A DNA stretch of 30,316 nt, from positions 1 to 30,316 of the IMG/VR virus record IMGVR_UViG_3300006999_000004. One strand, 5' to 3'. The first letter of the stretch is position 1. The number at the start of each line of letters is the position of its first letter. The position numbers and the translations under genes are program-made. Below are positions 12,750-20,439 of this stretch, in pieces. The DNA comes from a virus. The notes beneath the pieces were generated by a model. The model was not told the origin of the DNA, did no database searches, and worked only from the letters and a program-made list of their open reading frames with translations.

Positions 12750-12975
12750 AGTAAACGAATGTCTAACTAAGCTGGAAGCAGGAATTTCTGATCTGGAAAA
12801 TGCTAAAGAGGATTATAATATGTTGAAGGAACAGCTTTTTGCTAACCACGGCATAACAGATAAAGTTGACCAAAAGAACCTTGAAAAAATAGCTAAAGCT
12901 AATGTGGCCGATAAAAAAGATAAATACAAGGAAGAAATTAACTCGGCCCATGATCTGCTTTCAATAACTGAATAA
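12736..12975 (+). CDS. Small helical protein
   Basis: A 79-residue, highly charged, all-helical protein with coiled-coil pattern (CLTKLEAGISDLENAKEDYN; later KIAKANVADKKDKYKEEI). AAAAGGAG precedes the ATG inside the previous gene, overlapping it by 14 bases. Small acidic/basic coiled coils are common among phage replication accessory proteins. No family recognised. Confidence 0.55.
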   Translation: MEKTEVNECLTKLEAGISDLENAKEDYNMLKEQLFANHGITDKVDQKNLEKIAKANVADKKDKYKEEINSAHDLLSITE

Positions 12976-12990
12976 TAAAAGGGGGATATT

Positions 12991-13380
12991 ATGGATGTAG
13001 GAGATAAAGTTTACATAGTTAGTAATCAGAAAAATGATACAGGTATACATGGGGCACTCTATAATTCCGTAGATTACTATTGTTTATTGTTGTATTCTAT
13101 AATATTAGATAATGATCAGATCATAAGGGTTCCAGAATGGAATGTGAGAAAGAAAGAAAAGACCTATAGTATAGGTACTAAAGTTAGAATACAGCCCGGT
13201 CTGCTCAGAGAAGATCATTATGTAATAAGCAAAACAGGTCATTGCATGGAAGTGAATTTAATAAACCCCAATTCAGGTAATGTTTGGGATCAGCCTATAA
13301 AAGTAAAAAGCTGCTCAAAAATTACTGAAACAGAAATAAACAAACTTGTTTCCGGTTATGATTGGGAGGTGGTTGAATGA
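12991..13380 (+). CDS. Hypothetical protein with SH3/KOW-like start
   Basis: A 129-residue beta-rich protein. The start DVGDKVYIVS and the later IGTKVRIQPGLLREDHYV each look like the first strand of an SH3/KOW-type barrel, so it may hold two small barrels. AAGGGGG precedes the ATG. It overlaps the following gene (ATGA). Function unknown. Confidence 0.5.
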   Translation: MDVGDKVYIVSNQKNDTGIHGALYNSVDYYCLLLYSIILDNDQIIRVPEWNVRKKEKTYSIGTKVRIQPGLLREDHYVISKTGHCMEVNLINPNSGNVWDQPIKVKSCSKITETEINKLVSGYDWEVVE

Positions 13381-13775
13381 AACCTATAGTCTATCTCGCT
13401 TTACCTTATAGTGCTAACATGGATAAATCTCAGGAGCTTAGTTCGACTAAGCCTGATTATGATACCACAAAAGTAAAAGAAGAAAGGTTTAAGAAAGCTA
13501 ATGAAGTAGCGGCCAAACTCTTTAAAGCAGGGTTTTGGGTGATAAGCCCAATATCTATGACCCATCCTATAGCTATAGAGGGTAACATAAAAGGCACATT
13601 TTCAGAATGGGAAAAATTTAATTATTTTCAAATATCAACATGCCACATGGTTTTTATTCTTTGTATAAATGGATGGGATACTTCAGAAGGTGTTGCTAAG
13701 GAAGCCACTTTCGCTCAAGATAACGGTATCCCTGTTATAAAAATAGACGAAAATCTTCAAATTTTAGGAGACTGA
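13377..13775 (+). CDS. DUF1937 / nucleoside deoxyribosyltransferase-like protein
   Basis: A 132-residue Rossmann-like protein: VYLALPYSA at the N-terminus, RFKKANEVAAKLFKAGFWVI, SPISMTHPIA, FEWEKFNYFQISTCHMVFIL-type strand and GWDTSEGVAKEATFAQDNGI near the end. This is the layout of DUF1937, related to nucleoside 2-deoxyribosyltransferases; a catalytic Glu is likely in GVAKEATFA. Such proteins may salvage or modify nucleotides during replication. It is placed just upstream of the helicase. Family assignment good, reaction unproven. Confidence 0.65.
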   Translation: MKPIVYLALPYSANMDKSQELSSTKPDYDTTKVKEERFKKANEVAAKLFKAGFWVISPISMTHPIAIEGNIKGTFSEWEKFNYFQISTCHMVFILCINGWDTSEGVAKEATFAQDNGIPVIKIDENLQILGD

Positions 13776-13776
13776 A

Positions 13777-13926
13777 ATGGATTTTATTGATATGGAAAAA
13801 GAATTTGAAGAACAAATTCAAGAGATAATGAAAATCGAAGGAAAAACCAGAGAGCAGGTAATGAAAGAATTGGATGATATGGAAGATATGAGTGATCTAA
13901 TGAAGCACGTTAATGGTGAAGATTAA
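13777..13926 (+). CDS. 49-residue acidic helical protein
   Basis: Very acidic and Met-rich (KELDDMEDMSDLMKHVNGED). AGGAG lies 8 bases before the ATG. Its stop shares a base with the helicase start (TAATG), so the two are translationally coupled, suggesting a helicase partner. No known family. Confidence 0.5.
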   Translation: MDFIDMEKEFEEQIQEIMKIEGKTREQVMKELDDMEDMSDLMKHVNGED

Positions 13927-15233
13927 TGAGCGTAGGGTTTGCGGTTTTAAAGTCAGTCATAATTAATGAGATTCCGTTTTCTACCTTAATGGAGCATGGG
14001 ATTGATGATACATTTCTGGAAGGATCTGAAGTATCAGCATACCATTTTATCAAGAACTTTAAGTACAAGCATGGCAAATACCCTGAAATAAGGACTATTG
14101 AGGCCGAAATAGGGCAAAAGGGGGCATTCGATAACATATCCCCTGAGCCTGTAGAATACTATGCGGTCAATCTAAGGGAAAGGAAAAAATTCTGGATATG
14201 TAGTAAAACAGTCGAAGAAGTAACAGAAAACTTGCATAATAACAATATAGATGTTACTGTGCAAAAATTACGTGACTGTATTACTAAACTTAATTCTACG
14301 GAAGAAGGTTATGCCCTTAAAGACTTAGAAGATATTCAAAGGGAAGTAATTGATAATCACAACCAAGTACAGCTAACTCCGGGCATTACTGGAATACCTT
14401 TTGGCTTTCCTTCGTTAGATGAACTAACTTTCGGCCAACAACCGGGTGATTTCAATGTTACCGTAGGTGTAACTGGTGCTTGCAAGAGTTATATTTGTCT
14501 ACAGACCGCTTTAAAAGCCTATGAGAAAGGGTATAATGTAATGTTCATATCTCCTGAAATGCCTGAAATGCAAGTAGGACGAAGGGTTTTGGCCTTACAG
14601 ACAAGTTTACAGGATAAGGGGTTTAGAAAAGGTACTTTATCTTACTATGAGATTAAGAAAGCCTTGGAAATTATTAACGGCCCTATTATAGTGGATGGGC
14701 AGGAAGTAGATAATTGGTTTAAAATACTTCCAAGTGGGCTGTATTCTGATGTAAATAGTATTATATCCATAAGTGATGAATATCAGCCCGATTTGCTTTG
14801 TGTAGATGGTTTCTATCTATTAAATAATCATAAAGTAAAGTCAAGCAGTCCGGGAAAGGAAGATGAAAGTGTTATCTTTTCTCTAAAGAACTTTGCTATA
14901 CATTCTCAAACCCCTATATTCGCCACTACACAGTACAATAGGTCGAAGCCTGGAAAAATAGAAGGGGCCAGAGGAAGTATGAGTGTTGAACAGATAGCAA
15001 GTAATTTCTTATCCCTAGACTTTAAAAACCCCGAAGATCGGGAAACGGTCAAGCCAGTGCAATATAGAATTTTAAGCACCAAGAAAACAAGGGACGGCGA
15101 TTCAATGTCCTTAGAGCTTAAATTAAATTTTAAGAGAATGGAAATTAAGGAAAATAAAGTAATCAGTGGTAAAGAAGGGTTGCGACAACAAGAACCTGAA
15201 TTTATAGATAACGAATTTATAACGGAAGTTTAA
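13926..15233 (+). CDS. DnaB-type replicative helicase
   Basis: A 435-residue RecA-fold hexameric helicase. The first 145 residues resemble a DnaB N-terminal helical domain. The motor begins at GITGIPFGFPSLDELT. Walker A is GVTGACKS (181-188, K187), the catalytic Glu region is FISPEMP (E211), Walker B is LLCVDGF (D294), and QYNRSKPG plus ARGSMSVEQIASN (348-360) match the DNA-binding loop and motif 4 regions. It would unwind the replication fork 5' to 3'. Odd points: Cys186 replaces Gly in the P-loop (GxCKS) and Walker B has VDG instead of the common IDY. Expected length; start coupled to the preceding gene. Confidence 0.78.
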   Translation: MSVGFAVLKSVIINEIPFSTLMEHGIDDTFLEGSEVSAYHFIKNFKYKHGKYPEIRTIEAEIGQKGAFDNISPEPVEYYAVNLRERKKFWICSKTVEEVTENLHNNNIDVTVQKLRDCITKLNSTEEGYALKDLEDIQREVIDNHNQVQLTPGITGIPFGFPSLDELTFGQQPGDFNVTVGVTGACKSYICLQTALKAYEKGYNVMFISPEMPEMQVGRRVLALQTSLQDKGFRKGTLSYYEIKKALEIINGPIIVDGQEVDNWFKILPSGLYSDVNSIISISDEYQPDLLCVDGFYLLNNHKVKSSSPGKEDESVIFSLKNFAIHSQTPIFATTQYNRSKPGKIEGARGSMSVEQIASNFLSLDFKNPEDRETVKPVQYRILSTKKTRDGDSMSLELKLNFKRMEIKENKVISGKEGLRQQEPEFIDNEFITEV

Positions 15234-15251
15234 AAAGATAAGGAGATAATA

Positions 15252-15608
15252 GTGGAACGGGTTAAAAGAGCTAATGAAAAAATTAATTACTTAGAGGAGC
15301 TAAATAGTAATTGGGATTCGTATGGTGCGGTCCCCCCTAATTCAACTGCAATAGAAAACGCTAAAGATGTTGTTTGGAGACTAGGAATAAAACCCTCTGT
15401 AATCGCACCTCATCCCGATGAAGGTATAACTTTAACTTTCGTGCAAAAGCCTACTAAGTCGGTGTCAGTCGAATGTGAAAATACGGGAGAAATTATAGGG
15501 ATTACACACAAGGAAACAAATGAATCAGATATATGGGAGTTAAACATAAAAGATATGGATAAAGATGTTAAAAAAATAAGAGAATATCTTTTAACAGAAA
15601 AACCATAG
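15252..15608 (+). CDS. NWDSYGA-family hypothetical protein
   Basis: GTG start with AGGAGA 6 bases upstream; 118 residues. LNSNWDSYGAVPPNSTAI (16-33), PSVIAPHPDEGITLTF and the beta pattern after it recall a widespread family of small bacterial and phage proteins with an NWD(S/G)YGA motif and no settled function. Mixed alpha/beta, cytoplasmic. It follows the helicase by 18 bases. Confidence 0.55.
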   Translation: MERVKRANEKINYLEELNSNWDSYGAVPPNSTAIENAKDVVWRLGIKPSVIAPHPDEGITLTFVQKPTKSVSVECENTGEIIGITHKETNESDIWELNIKDMDKDVKKIREYLLTEKP

Positions 15609-15658
15609 CCTTATAAAAGTCAGTTATTTAATGAATTTGAAAAACATAGGAGGAGGTA

Positions 15659-15907
15659 ATGGTTAATTTAGGAGATGAAGTAAAAGATGTGGTCACTGAA
15701 TTTCAGGGGATAGTAGTGGCTAAAACAAAGTATTTGCATGGATGCTCAAGGGTAGGCGTACAACCGAAAATCAAAAAAGATGGAACATTACCGGAACATG
15801 AGAGCTTTGACGAACCATCATTAGTAGTTGTATTTCACCACGCAGTACCAGAAGGGAATCATTCGACAGGAGGGCCAGAAAAGTACAAGGATAAAAAAGA
15901 AATGTAA
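15659..15907 (+). CDS. SH3/KOW-like small phage protein
   Basis: An 82-residue protein with LGDEVKDVVTEFQGIVVAKT, YLHGCSRVGVQP and the FDEPSLVVV ending; this order is typical of a common small phage family with an SH3-like barrel whose role is unknown. AGGAGG precedes the ATG by 4 bases. Confidence 0.6.
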   Translation: MVNLGDEVKDVVTEFQGIVVAKTKYLHGCSRVGVQPKIKKDGTLPEHESFDEPSLVVVFHHAVPEGNHSTGGPEKYKDKKEM

Positions 15908-15952
15908 TTTTGTACCGATATTATTATAATAATTTAATAAAAGGAGAAAAAT

Positions 15953-16306
15953 ATGATAATTATAATTCCACTTGCTGTTTTAACAATATTAGGGCTTATT
16001 ATTTTTAATCTATCTGATTGTTATGAAGGTCTTGGTTTTTTTATGACGGGGCTAGGTATTTGTAGTTTATTTATGTGTCTAATTACAATACCCATTAACC
16101 ACTTAGGCGTAAAAGACAATATAGTAGAATATCAATCGGTTAAAGAGACTTTGAAAGAATCTCGCAAAAACGAGTCAATCGAAAATGCGGCATTCTCAGT
16201 GAAAATAGCTGAGATGAACCAATGGAAATCGTCAGCAGTATATTACAATGGGATTTTTGATCTTTGGATTCCTGATGAAGTCGAAAATCTCAAACCAATA
16301 AAATAA
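15953..16306 (+). CDS. Two-span membrane protein with phage C-terminal motif
   Basis: A 117-residue protein with two hydrophobic helices (about 2-19 and 28-48), then a helical cytoplasmic part ending FDLWIPDEVENLKPI. That ending, following EMNQWKSSAVYYN, is typical of small phage membrane proteins found near replication modules. AAGGAG precedes the ATG. It is the last gene before the terminator. Function unknown. Confidence 0.55.
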   Translation: MIIIIPLAVLTILGLIIFNLSDCYEGLGFFMTGLGICSLFMCLITIPINHLGVKDNIVEYQSVKETLKESRKNESIENAAFSVKIAEMNQWKSSAVYYNGIFDLWIPDEVENLKPIK

Positions 16307-16339
16307 TTTTAAAATAGAACTTTAAGCTCATCCTCTCCC

Positions 16340-16374
16340 AAGCCTCGGTCTTTAGCTAGATCGGGGCTTTTTTA
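16340..16374 (+). terminator. Intrinsic terminator ending the early/middle operon
   Basis: AAGCCTCGGTC (16340-16350) pairs with GATCGGGGCTT (16359-16369), allowing two G-U pairs, around an 8-base loop and followed by TTTTTT (16368-16373). It lies 33 bases after the last early-region gene and before the late promoter. Confidence 0.8.
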
Positions 16375-16429
16375 TTACCTTCCTACTTAAATAATTTTAG
16401 TAATTATAAACTTTTTTAATAGTAAAGCC

Positions 16430-16458
16430 TTGACATTACTTTACTATGTGCTTACAGT
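16430..16458 (+). promoter_or_regulatory. Late (structural operon) promoter
   Basis: TTGACA (16430-16435), a 17-base spacer and TACAGT (16453-16458). It is the only good promoter before the head genes and lies just after the terminator. An operator-like pair begins 8 bases after the -10, covering the expected start site. Confidence 0.6.
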
Positions 16459-16466
16459 TTATATTG

Positions 16467-16492
16467 AATCTATAGTAATTTAATCTATATTA
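16467..16492. promoter_or_regulatory. Operator-like paired TATAG site at the late promoter
   Basis: On the minus strand 16492-16470 reads TAATATAG-N7-TACTATAG, identical in all 23 positions to 1138-1160. The two half-sites are 15 bp apart. It overlaps the expected transcription start of the late promoter, the position of a repressor operator. Confidence 0.65.
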
Positions 16493-16512
16493 AAATAATA
16501 GGAGATAAATAA

Positions 16513-17250
16513 TTGCCTACGCCTCAACCTTCGCAGGAGGATGTGGATACATGGATGGACAGATGTATTCCTGAAGTCTTAGAAGACGGTACTGCCGAAG
16601 ATCAAGATCAGGCTTACGCAATTTGTCAAGATATGTGGAATGAAGCTACCCAAAAAGAAGAAAATTACGTAGAAATTCAGAAGCAAGACTCTGAAAATAA
16701 AGTTGTCAAAGGCGTGGTTTACGAAGCCGGAAACGTGGATACTGACGGCGAAACTATGACTGCTGACATGGTTAGGAAGGCTGCTTGGGATTTCTTGGCC
16801 GAAAGACGAGAAAAGAACATTGATATTAGCCATAATTGGCAACAGTCCGGTTGCTATGTTGTGGAATCTTACTATACAAGTAAAGAAGGCCACGATGGTT
16901 TTCCTCCTAATTCATGGGTAATGTCAATTAAATGTTCGGATGAAATTTGGGAAAAAGTAGAGAAGGGCGAGTTAAACGGGTTTAGCTTTGGTGGTACTTC
17001 TACTAAATTTGCCGCCCGTGTTCTTTTAGAAGTAGCCAGAGAAGTCATAGGTAACACTGAGCCTAACCTTAATAAAGATGTAATTCCCGAACACGACCAT
17101 TCCTTTGTAATTTATTTCGATAAAGAAGGTAATATTGTTAAAGGAACTACGGATATTAACCAAGATCATTACCACGTTATAGTTAGTGGTACGGCCACTG
17201 GTACTTCAGTCGGCCATTCCCATAGAGTAGATATTTCAGAGAGTAACTAA
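16513..17250 (+). CDS. XkdF-like prohead protease with C-terminal His-pair domain
   Basis: TTG start, AGGAGA 7 bases upstream; 245 residues. The N-terminus (TWMDRCIPEVLEDGTAEDQD) is a short motif found on phage proteases and related head proteins. The protease core, VVKGVVYEAGNVDTDGETMT through GFSFGG, matches Peptidase_S78_2/XkdF; likely catalytic residues are H107 (DISHNW) and S158 (GFSFGG). It should cut the scaffold and capsid precursors inside the prohead. After about residue 190 come three spaced HxH pairs (194/196, 219/221, 235/237), probably a metal-binding module. Next gene carries the sequence that follows the protease in some single-chain XkdF proteins. Confidence 0.75.
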   Translation: MPTPQPSQEDVDTWMDRCIPEVLEDGTAEDQDQAYAICQDMWNEATQKEENYVEIQKQDSENKVVKGVVYEAGNVDTDGETMTADMVRKAAWDFLAERREKNIDISHNWQQSGCYVVESYYTSKEGHDGFPPNSWVMSIKCSDEIWEKVEKGELNGFSFGGTSTKFAARVLLEVAREVIGNTEPNLNKDVIPEHDHSFVIYFDKEGNIVKGTTDINQDHYHVIVSGTATGTSVGHSHRVDISESN

Positions 17251-17252
17251 TA

Positions 17253-18263
17253 ATGGCTAAAGCGAAAAGTTTCGTGATAGAGGACGAGGTTGTTTTTATG
17301 GACGATGTTAAGGTTGAATTTGTCAGCCTCGTAGGTCATGCGGCCAATAGACAACCTTTTCAAGTTATCAAAGGAGATAAAGATATGAAAAAAGTAATTG
17401 ATAGTGTCCTCGTACCTAAAGAAATGGACGAGGAAAAGATTAAAGAACTATCAAAGAAGCATCAGTTTTCTCTGGATGAGAAACAGGAAGATGTTCTTGA
17501 TGGTTTTGACCTGTATAAGCAGGTAAGTGATGAAGATATTGATGAGGATACTAAAAATGTAGCCGTCATTGAAAAAGAAGATGGTATTTACGGAATCTTG
17601 GCCGACCCTAAGGATAAACGTAAGGGTACTGAGAAGCAGTTTGATGAGGCTGATATAGATAGCATAATTGATGGCATGTTTGCTGTGTCTGATATTGTTA
17701 TTGGCACTCTTCGTCAGCCACAGGCCAGTGATGCTAACCGTAAAAATAATATTCTTCAGGCTATTGATAATTTCAGGAAACATGCAGAAGCCGTCCTTAG
17801 TAATACTAAGGAAGACGATGTAATTGATCTTGAAAATTATGAAGTCAAAGGCGAGAATCTTGAACCTCTTTTCAAGACTGAACAGCCTTCCGAACCAGTA
17901 GGAGACGATAAAGAAGAAGATTCTAAAAAAGTAGACACTAAAATTTCTGAGGCTATTGAAGCCCTGAAATCTGAACTTGAATTGCAGGTTGATGAAAAAC
18001 TGGAAACTAAATTTAAAGAAGCCAGTGATAAAATAGATAGCCTTGGGTCTGAAATAGATACTAATTTGAATAAAGAATTTGAAACTGTAGCTTCCAAGGA
18101 GGAAAAAGAGGCAATAGAAGGCGAAGTTAAAGAACTTAAAGATTCTATTGAAGAGCTAAAAAATAAAACACAACAGAGACATAGTGAGCCTGAAGAAGAT
18201 GTTCACAAAAAAATAGAAAAGAAAGATTTTTCTAAAAAAAGAAATTTCGTAACTTTTGCATAA
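17253..18263 (+). CDS. Head scaffold-like protein
   Basis: A 336-residue acidic protein. Near the N-terminus VKVEFVSLVGHAANRQPFQVIK (approx 19-40) is the segment seen in XkdF-type protease/scaffold proteins. The last 130 residues are a predicted coiled coil (LKSELELQVDEKLETKFKEA onward), ending in a basic tail with KKRNFVTFA, as scaffolds often have to touch the capsid. Position between protease and major capsid supports a scaffold. A separate polypeptide rather than a protease fusion. Confidence 0.65.
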   Translation: MAKAKSFVIEDEVVFMDDVKVEFVSLVGHAANRQPFQVIKGDKDMKKVIDSVLVPKEMDEEKIKELSKKHQFSLDEKQEDVLDGFDLYKQVSDEDIDEDTKNVAVIEKEDGIYGILADPKDKRKGTEKQFDEADIDSIIDGMFAVSDIVIGTLRQPQASDANRKNNILQAIDNFRKHAEAVLSNTKEDDVIDLENYEVKGENLEPLFKTEQPSEPVGDDKEEDSKKVDTKISEAIEALKSELELQVDEKLETKFKEASDKIDSLGSEIDTNLNKEFETVASKEEKEAIEGEVKELKDSIEELKNKTQQRHSEPEEDVHKKIEKKDFSKKRNFVTFA

Positions 18264-18279
18264 TTAAGGAGAATATAAT

Positions 18280-19191
18280 ATGAGTTCAAACGTAAGAGAA
18301 ATTCTAGCTAAGGCTGATACTTCAGTTAGCGATCTGCTTGATGGCGGAAAGCTGAATGCTACCCAGTCCGATAAGTTTTATGAAAGTGTAATTGAACAGG
18401 CTGTCTTGCTTAATGAAGTAAGGACTGTCCGGATGCCTTCTGATAAGTACAATATTGATAAGATTGCATTTGGTTCCCGTATGTGGCGAGCCGCACCTAA
18501 CTCCGGTAATCCGCTCTCAGCAGAGGACAGGTATAGGCCGACTTACGATCAGATACAGCTTGATGTAAATGAGGTCATAGCGGAATTTCGTATTCCTTAT
18601 GACGTACTTGAAGATAATATTGAAAGGGATCAGCTTCAGGATACTTTCATGAGCATGGCTTCTAGGCGTACTGCGGCTGACCTTGAGGAATTGCTGATTC
18701 AGGGTAATACTAGTTCTGATGATCCGTTTCTTGCTCTGTCTGATGGTGCTTTGGCTTTGGCTGAAAATACTTATGATGGTTCAAGTCTATCTGCTATTGA
18801 TAAAGAAGTCTTTAAGGCCGCTATGGATAATATGCCAGCCAAGTATTTCAGGAATCTCAATGAAATGAAGTTCTATATGAGTCCGCATAATACTGTGGAA
18901 TATAGATATTCATTGGCAGGACGTGGTACTGATCTTGGTGATGAGAGTTATATAAATCGCCCCGGTCTTAGTGCTTTTGGCGTCCCTGTTTCTTCTGCTG
19001 ATTTTATGCCCGGTGCTAATATCCTGTTTACCTTCCCTCAGAACCTTATCCTTGGTATTCATAGGGATATTATGATAGAAACTGAGAGAGATATTAGGAA
19101 TAGGGAACTAGTAGTTGTTATGACTGCTAGGGTTGATGTTAAGATGGAAGAGCCGGAAGCCGCAGTTAATGCAAGCAACCTTAGCTGGTAA
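18280..19191 (+). CDS. Major capsid protein (HK97 fold)
   Basis: A 303-residue protein with the features of small HK97-type capsid proteins: N-terminal helix, EQAVLLNEVRTVRMPSDK, an E-loop-like region (AFGSRMWRAAPNSGNPLS), AEFRIPYDVLEDNIERDQLQ as the spine region, RRTAADLEELLIQGNT, MSPHNTVEYRYSLAGR, and a C-terminal beta segment RDIRNRELVVVMTARVDVK. AAGGAG precedes the ATG. It follows the scaffold directly, and codon use is slightly more C/G-rich than in early genes, as expected for a highly expressed gene. Confidence 0.8.
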   Translation: MSSNVREILAKADTSVSDLLDGGKLNATQSDKFYESVIEQAVLLNEVRTVRMPSDKYNIDKIAFGSRMWRAAPNSGNPLSAEDRYRPTYDQIQLDVNEVIAEFRIPYDVLEDNIERDQLQDTFMSMASRRTAADLEELLIQGNTSSDDPFLALSDGALALAENTYDGSSLSAIDKEVFKAAMDNMPAKYFRNLNEMKFYMSPHNTVEYRYSLAGRGTDLGDESYINRPGLSAFGVPVSSADFMPGANILFTFPQNLILGIHRDIMIETERDIRNRELVVVMTARVDVKMEEPEAAVNASNLSW

Positions 19192-19217
19192 TTATAAATA
19201 AATAAGGAGTAAATGAT

Positions 19218-19727
19218 ATGAAAAATTATAGTGAACAGACTAGAATTACTCCGGTCGCTTCTGGAGGTCATTCTCAGACCACAGTTACTTCCGGTAATTC
19301 TGATCTAAAGATTAAGAGTGAGAAGGTATATGATACCAGTTCTTCTCAGGATCTCTTTACCAGTCTTTCTGCTGGTGATGTCATCCTGATGAGTGGTTGG
19401 GATTATTCTGAGAATAACAGAGTATTTGTCGTAACTGACGTGGAATCAGGCGGGTACTGGATTAAGGTGGATAAACAGCTTATAAATGAAGGGGCTGCTC
19501 CCGGCAGTATTACTATTGAGAAATCCCCGGAGTCTCTGACTATAAGCGGGGTTACTACTTATGATGTTATTGTAGACGTAATCAATGCTAATTCCACCTC
19601 TTCTTCTGCCGAGGAAGCCGATGCTAGTAAAGCTCGAATTACTGCTGCCGATACTGTATCTAGTTTTATTGTCGCAGATACAGGAGATGATCTTAGGGTT
19701 GTTTGGGCAAAACTTTCTGCTGGTTAA
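19218..19727 (+). CDS. Head decoration or capsid-associated protein
   Basis: A 169-residue beta-rich, Ser/Thr-rich protein directly after the capsid gene, with AAGGAG 10 bases before the ATG. The middle, LSAGDVILMSGWDYSENNRVFVVTDVES, reads as a small barrel. The position and composition suit a decoration protein on the capsid surface, but no family signature is visible, so this is inference. Confidence 0.5.
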   Translation: MKNYSEQTRITPVASGGHSQTTVTSGNSDLKIKSEKVYDTSSSQDLFTSLSAGDVILMSGWDYSENNRVFVVTDVESGGYWIKVDKQLINEGAAPGSITIEKSPESLTISGVTTYDVIVDVINANSTSSSAEEADASKARITAADTVSSFIVADTGDDLRVVWAKLSAG

Positions 19728-19733
19728 TCTTAA

Positions 19734-19754
19734 AGGGGGGCGTTCCAGCCCCCT
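19734..19754 (+). terminator. GC-rich hairpin after the capsid genes
   Basis: AGGGGGGC (19734-19741) can pair with GCCCCCT (19748-19754) around a short loop. The following AATTCTTAAAATTTT is A/T-rich but not a clean T-run, so it may be a partial terminator or an mRNA-stabilising hairpin that sets capsid against downstream expression. Confidence 0.5.
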
Positions 19755-19782
19755 AATTCTTAAAATTTTACAGAGATAACTA

Positions 19783-20051
19783 ATGAGTGATAGCATTTCT
19801 ATATACAGAGGGATAATGAAACCCTGAATCTTACTTTCACTGATAGTGATGGTAATGTTATAGATATTACGGATTGAGTTATTTTCTTTACTATTAAGTT
19901 AGAAGGTGATACTGCTGATAACGATGATAACGCTGTTATAAAAAAGGATGTTACCACACATGATGATCCTCTTAATGGAAAAACTAGTATTGATCTTTCC
20001 AAAGTGGATACTGATATAAAAATAGGGAATTATGAGTACGATATACAGTAA
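19783..20051 (+). pseudogene. Broken BppU-like small structural gene
   Basis: The conceptual product starts MSDSISIYRG in one frame, then continues DNETLNLTFTDSDGNVIDIT in the -1 frame (shift at 19810-19812), meets TGA at 19875-19877, and goes on VIFFTIKLEGD ... IGNYEYDIQ to TAA at 20049-20051. Joined, it looks like the small N-terminal domain found on many phage baseplate/fibre proteins (IYRGD-type start, ...DITG-x-x-I-x-F-T-V-K). The TGA is where Trp or Gly is usual. Two independent lesions point to a decayed gene or read errors; programmed recoding is less likely, since TGA ends many other genes here. Confidence 0.55.
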
Positions 20052-20430
20052 TGAACTTAGAGAAGGTTCAATGCTTGTGCTTCATTTAATGGGGGTTTAT
20101 TCTAACGCATCTACATCCGATGATTGGGCAATTCGGATGAAACTCGGAGGCACCACCTATGAAACTATCGCCCGTACTGGAGGTAATGCCACTAGCAGGG
20201 GATGGAAGGCATCTTTCACCTTAACTTTCAGGGCAGTAGGTAGTTCGGGGGAAGTTTATGACCATGCCACATTGGTGGATGGATCTAACACATACTCTGC
20301 GGATATTGGCAGTTCTCATACAGTTGATATGACCGTGGCAGAAGATATAGAAGCAACCCTCCAATGGGATAATGCAAAAACTGATAACGTATTTCAATGC
20401 ACACAGGCTTATTTAGAGAGGATAGGGTAG
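20032..20430 (+). CDS. Small virion surface (jelly-roll-like) protein
   Basis: A 132-residue protein overlapping the end of the broken gene in another frame. LGGTTYETIARTGGNATSRG, WKASFTLTFRAVGSSGEVYD and AEDIEATLQWDN read as successive beta strands of a jelly-roll like those on head fibres or tail appendages. No good ribosome site is at the ATG, so it may depend on coupling to the broken gene or start at the ATG of GSMLVLHL. Function inferred from pattern only. Confidence 0.5.
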   Translation: MSTIYSNELREGSMLVLHLMGVYSNASTSDDWAIRMKLGGTTYETIARTGGNATSRGWKASFTLTFRAVGSSGEVYDHATLVDGSNTYSADIGSSHTVDMTVAEDIEATLQWDNAKTDNVFQCTQAYLERIG

Positions 20431-20439
20431 ACTTAAAAT

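Noticed and set aside
15910-15930. Promoter before 15953
   Set aside because: A TATAAT is present at 15925-15930 but no -35 lies at 16-18 bases.
12279-19877. Genome-wide stop-codon reassignment (TAA to Gln or TGA to Trp)
   Set aside because: TAA and TGA end most genes here with tight ATGA/TAATG couplings, and large conserved genes are free of in-frame stops. The two cases are local.
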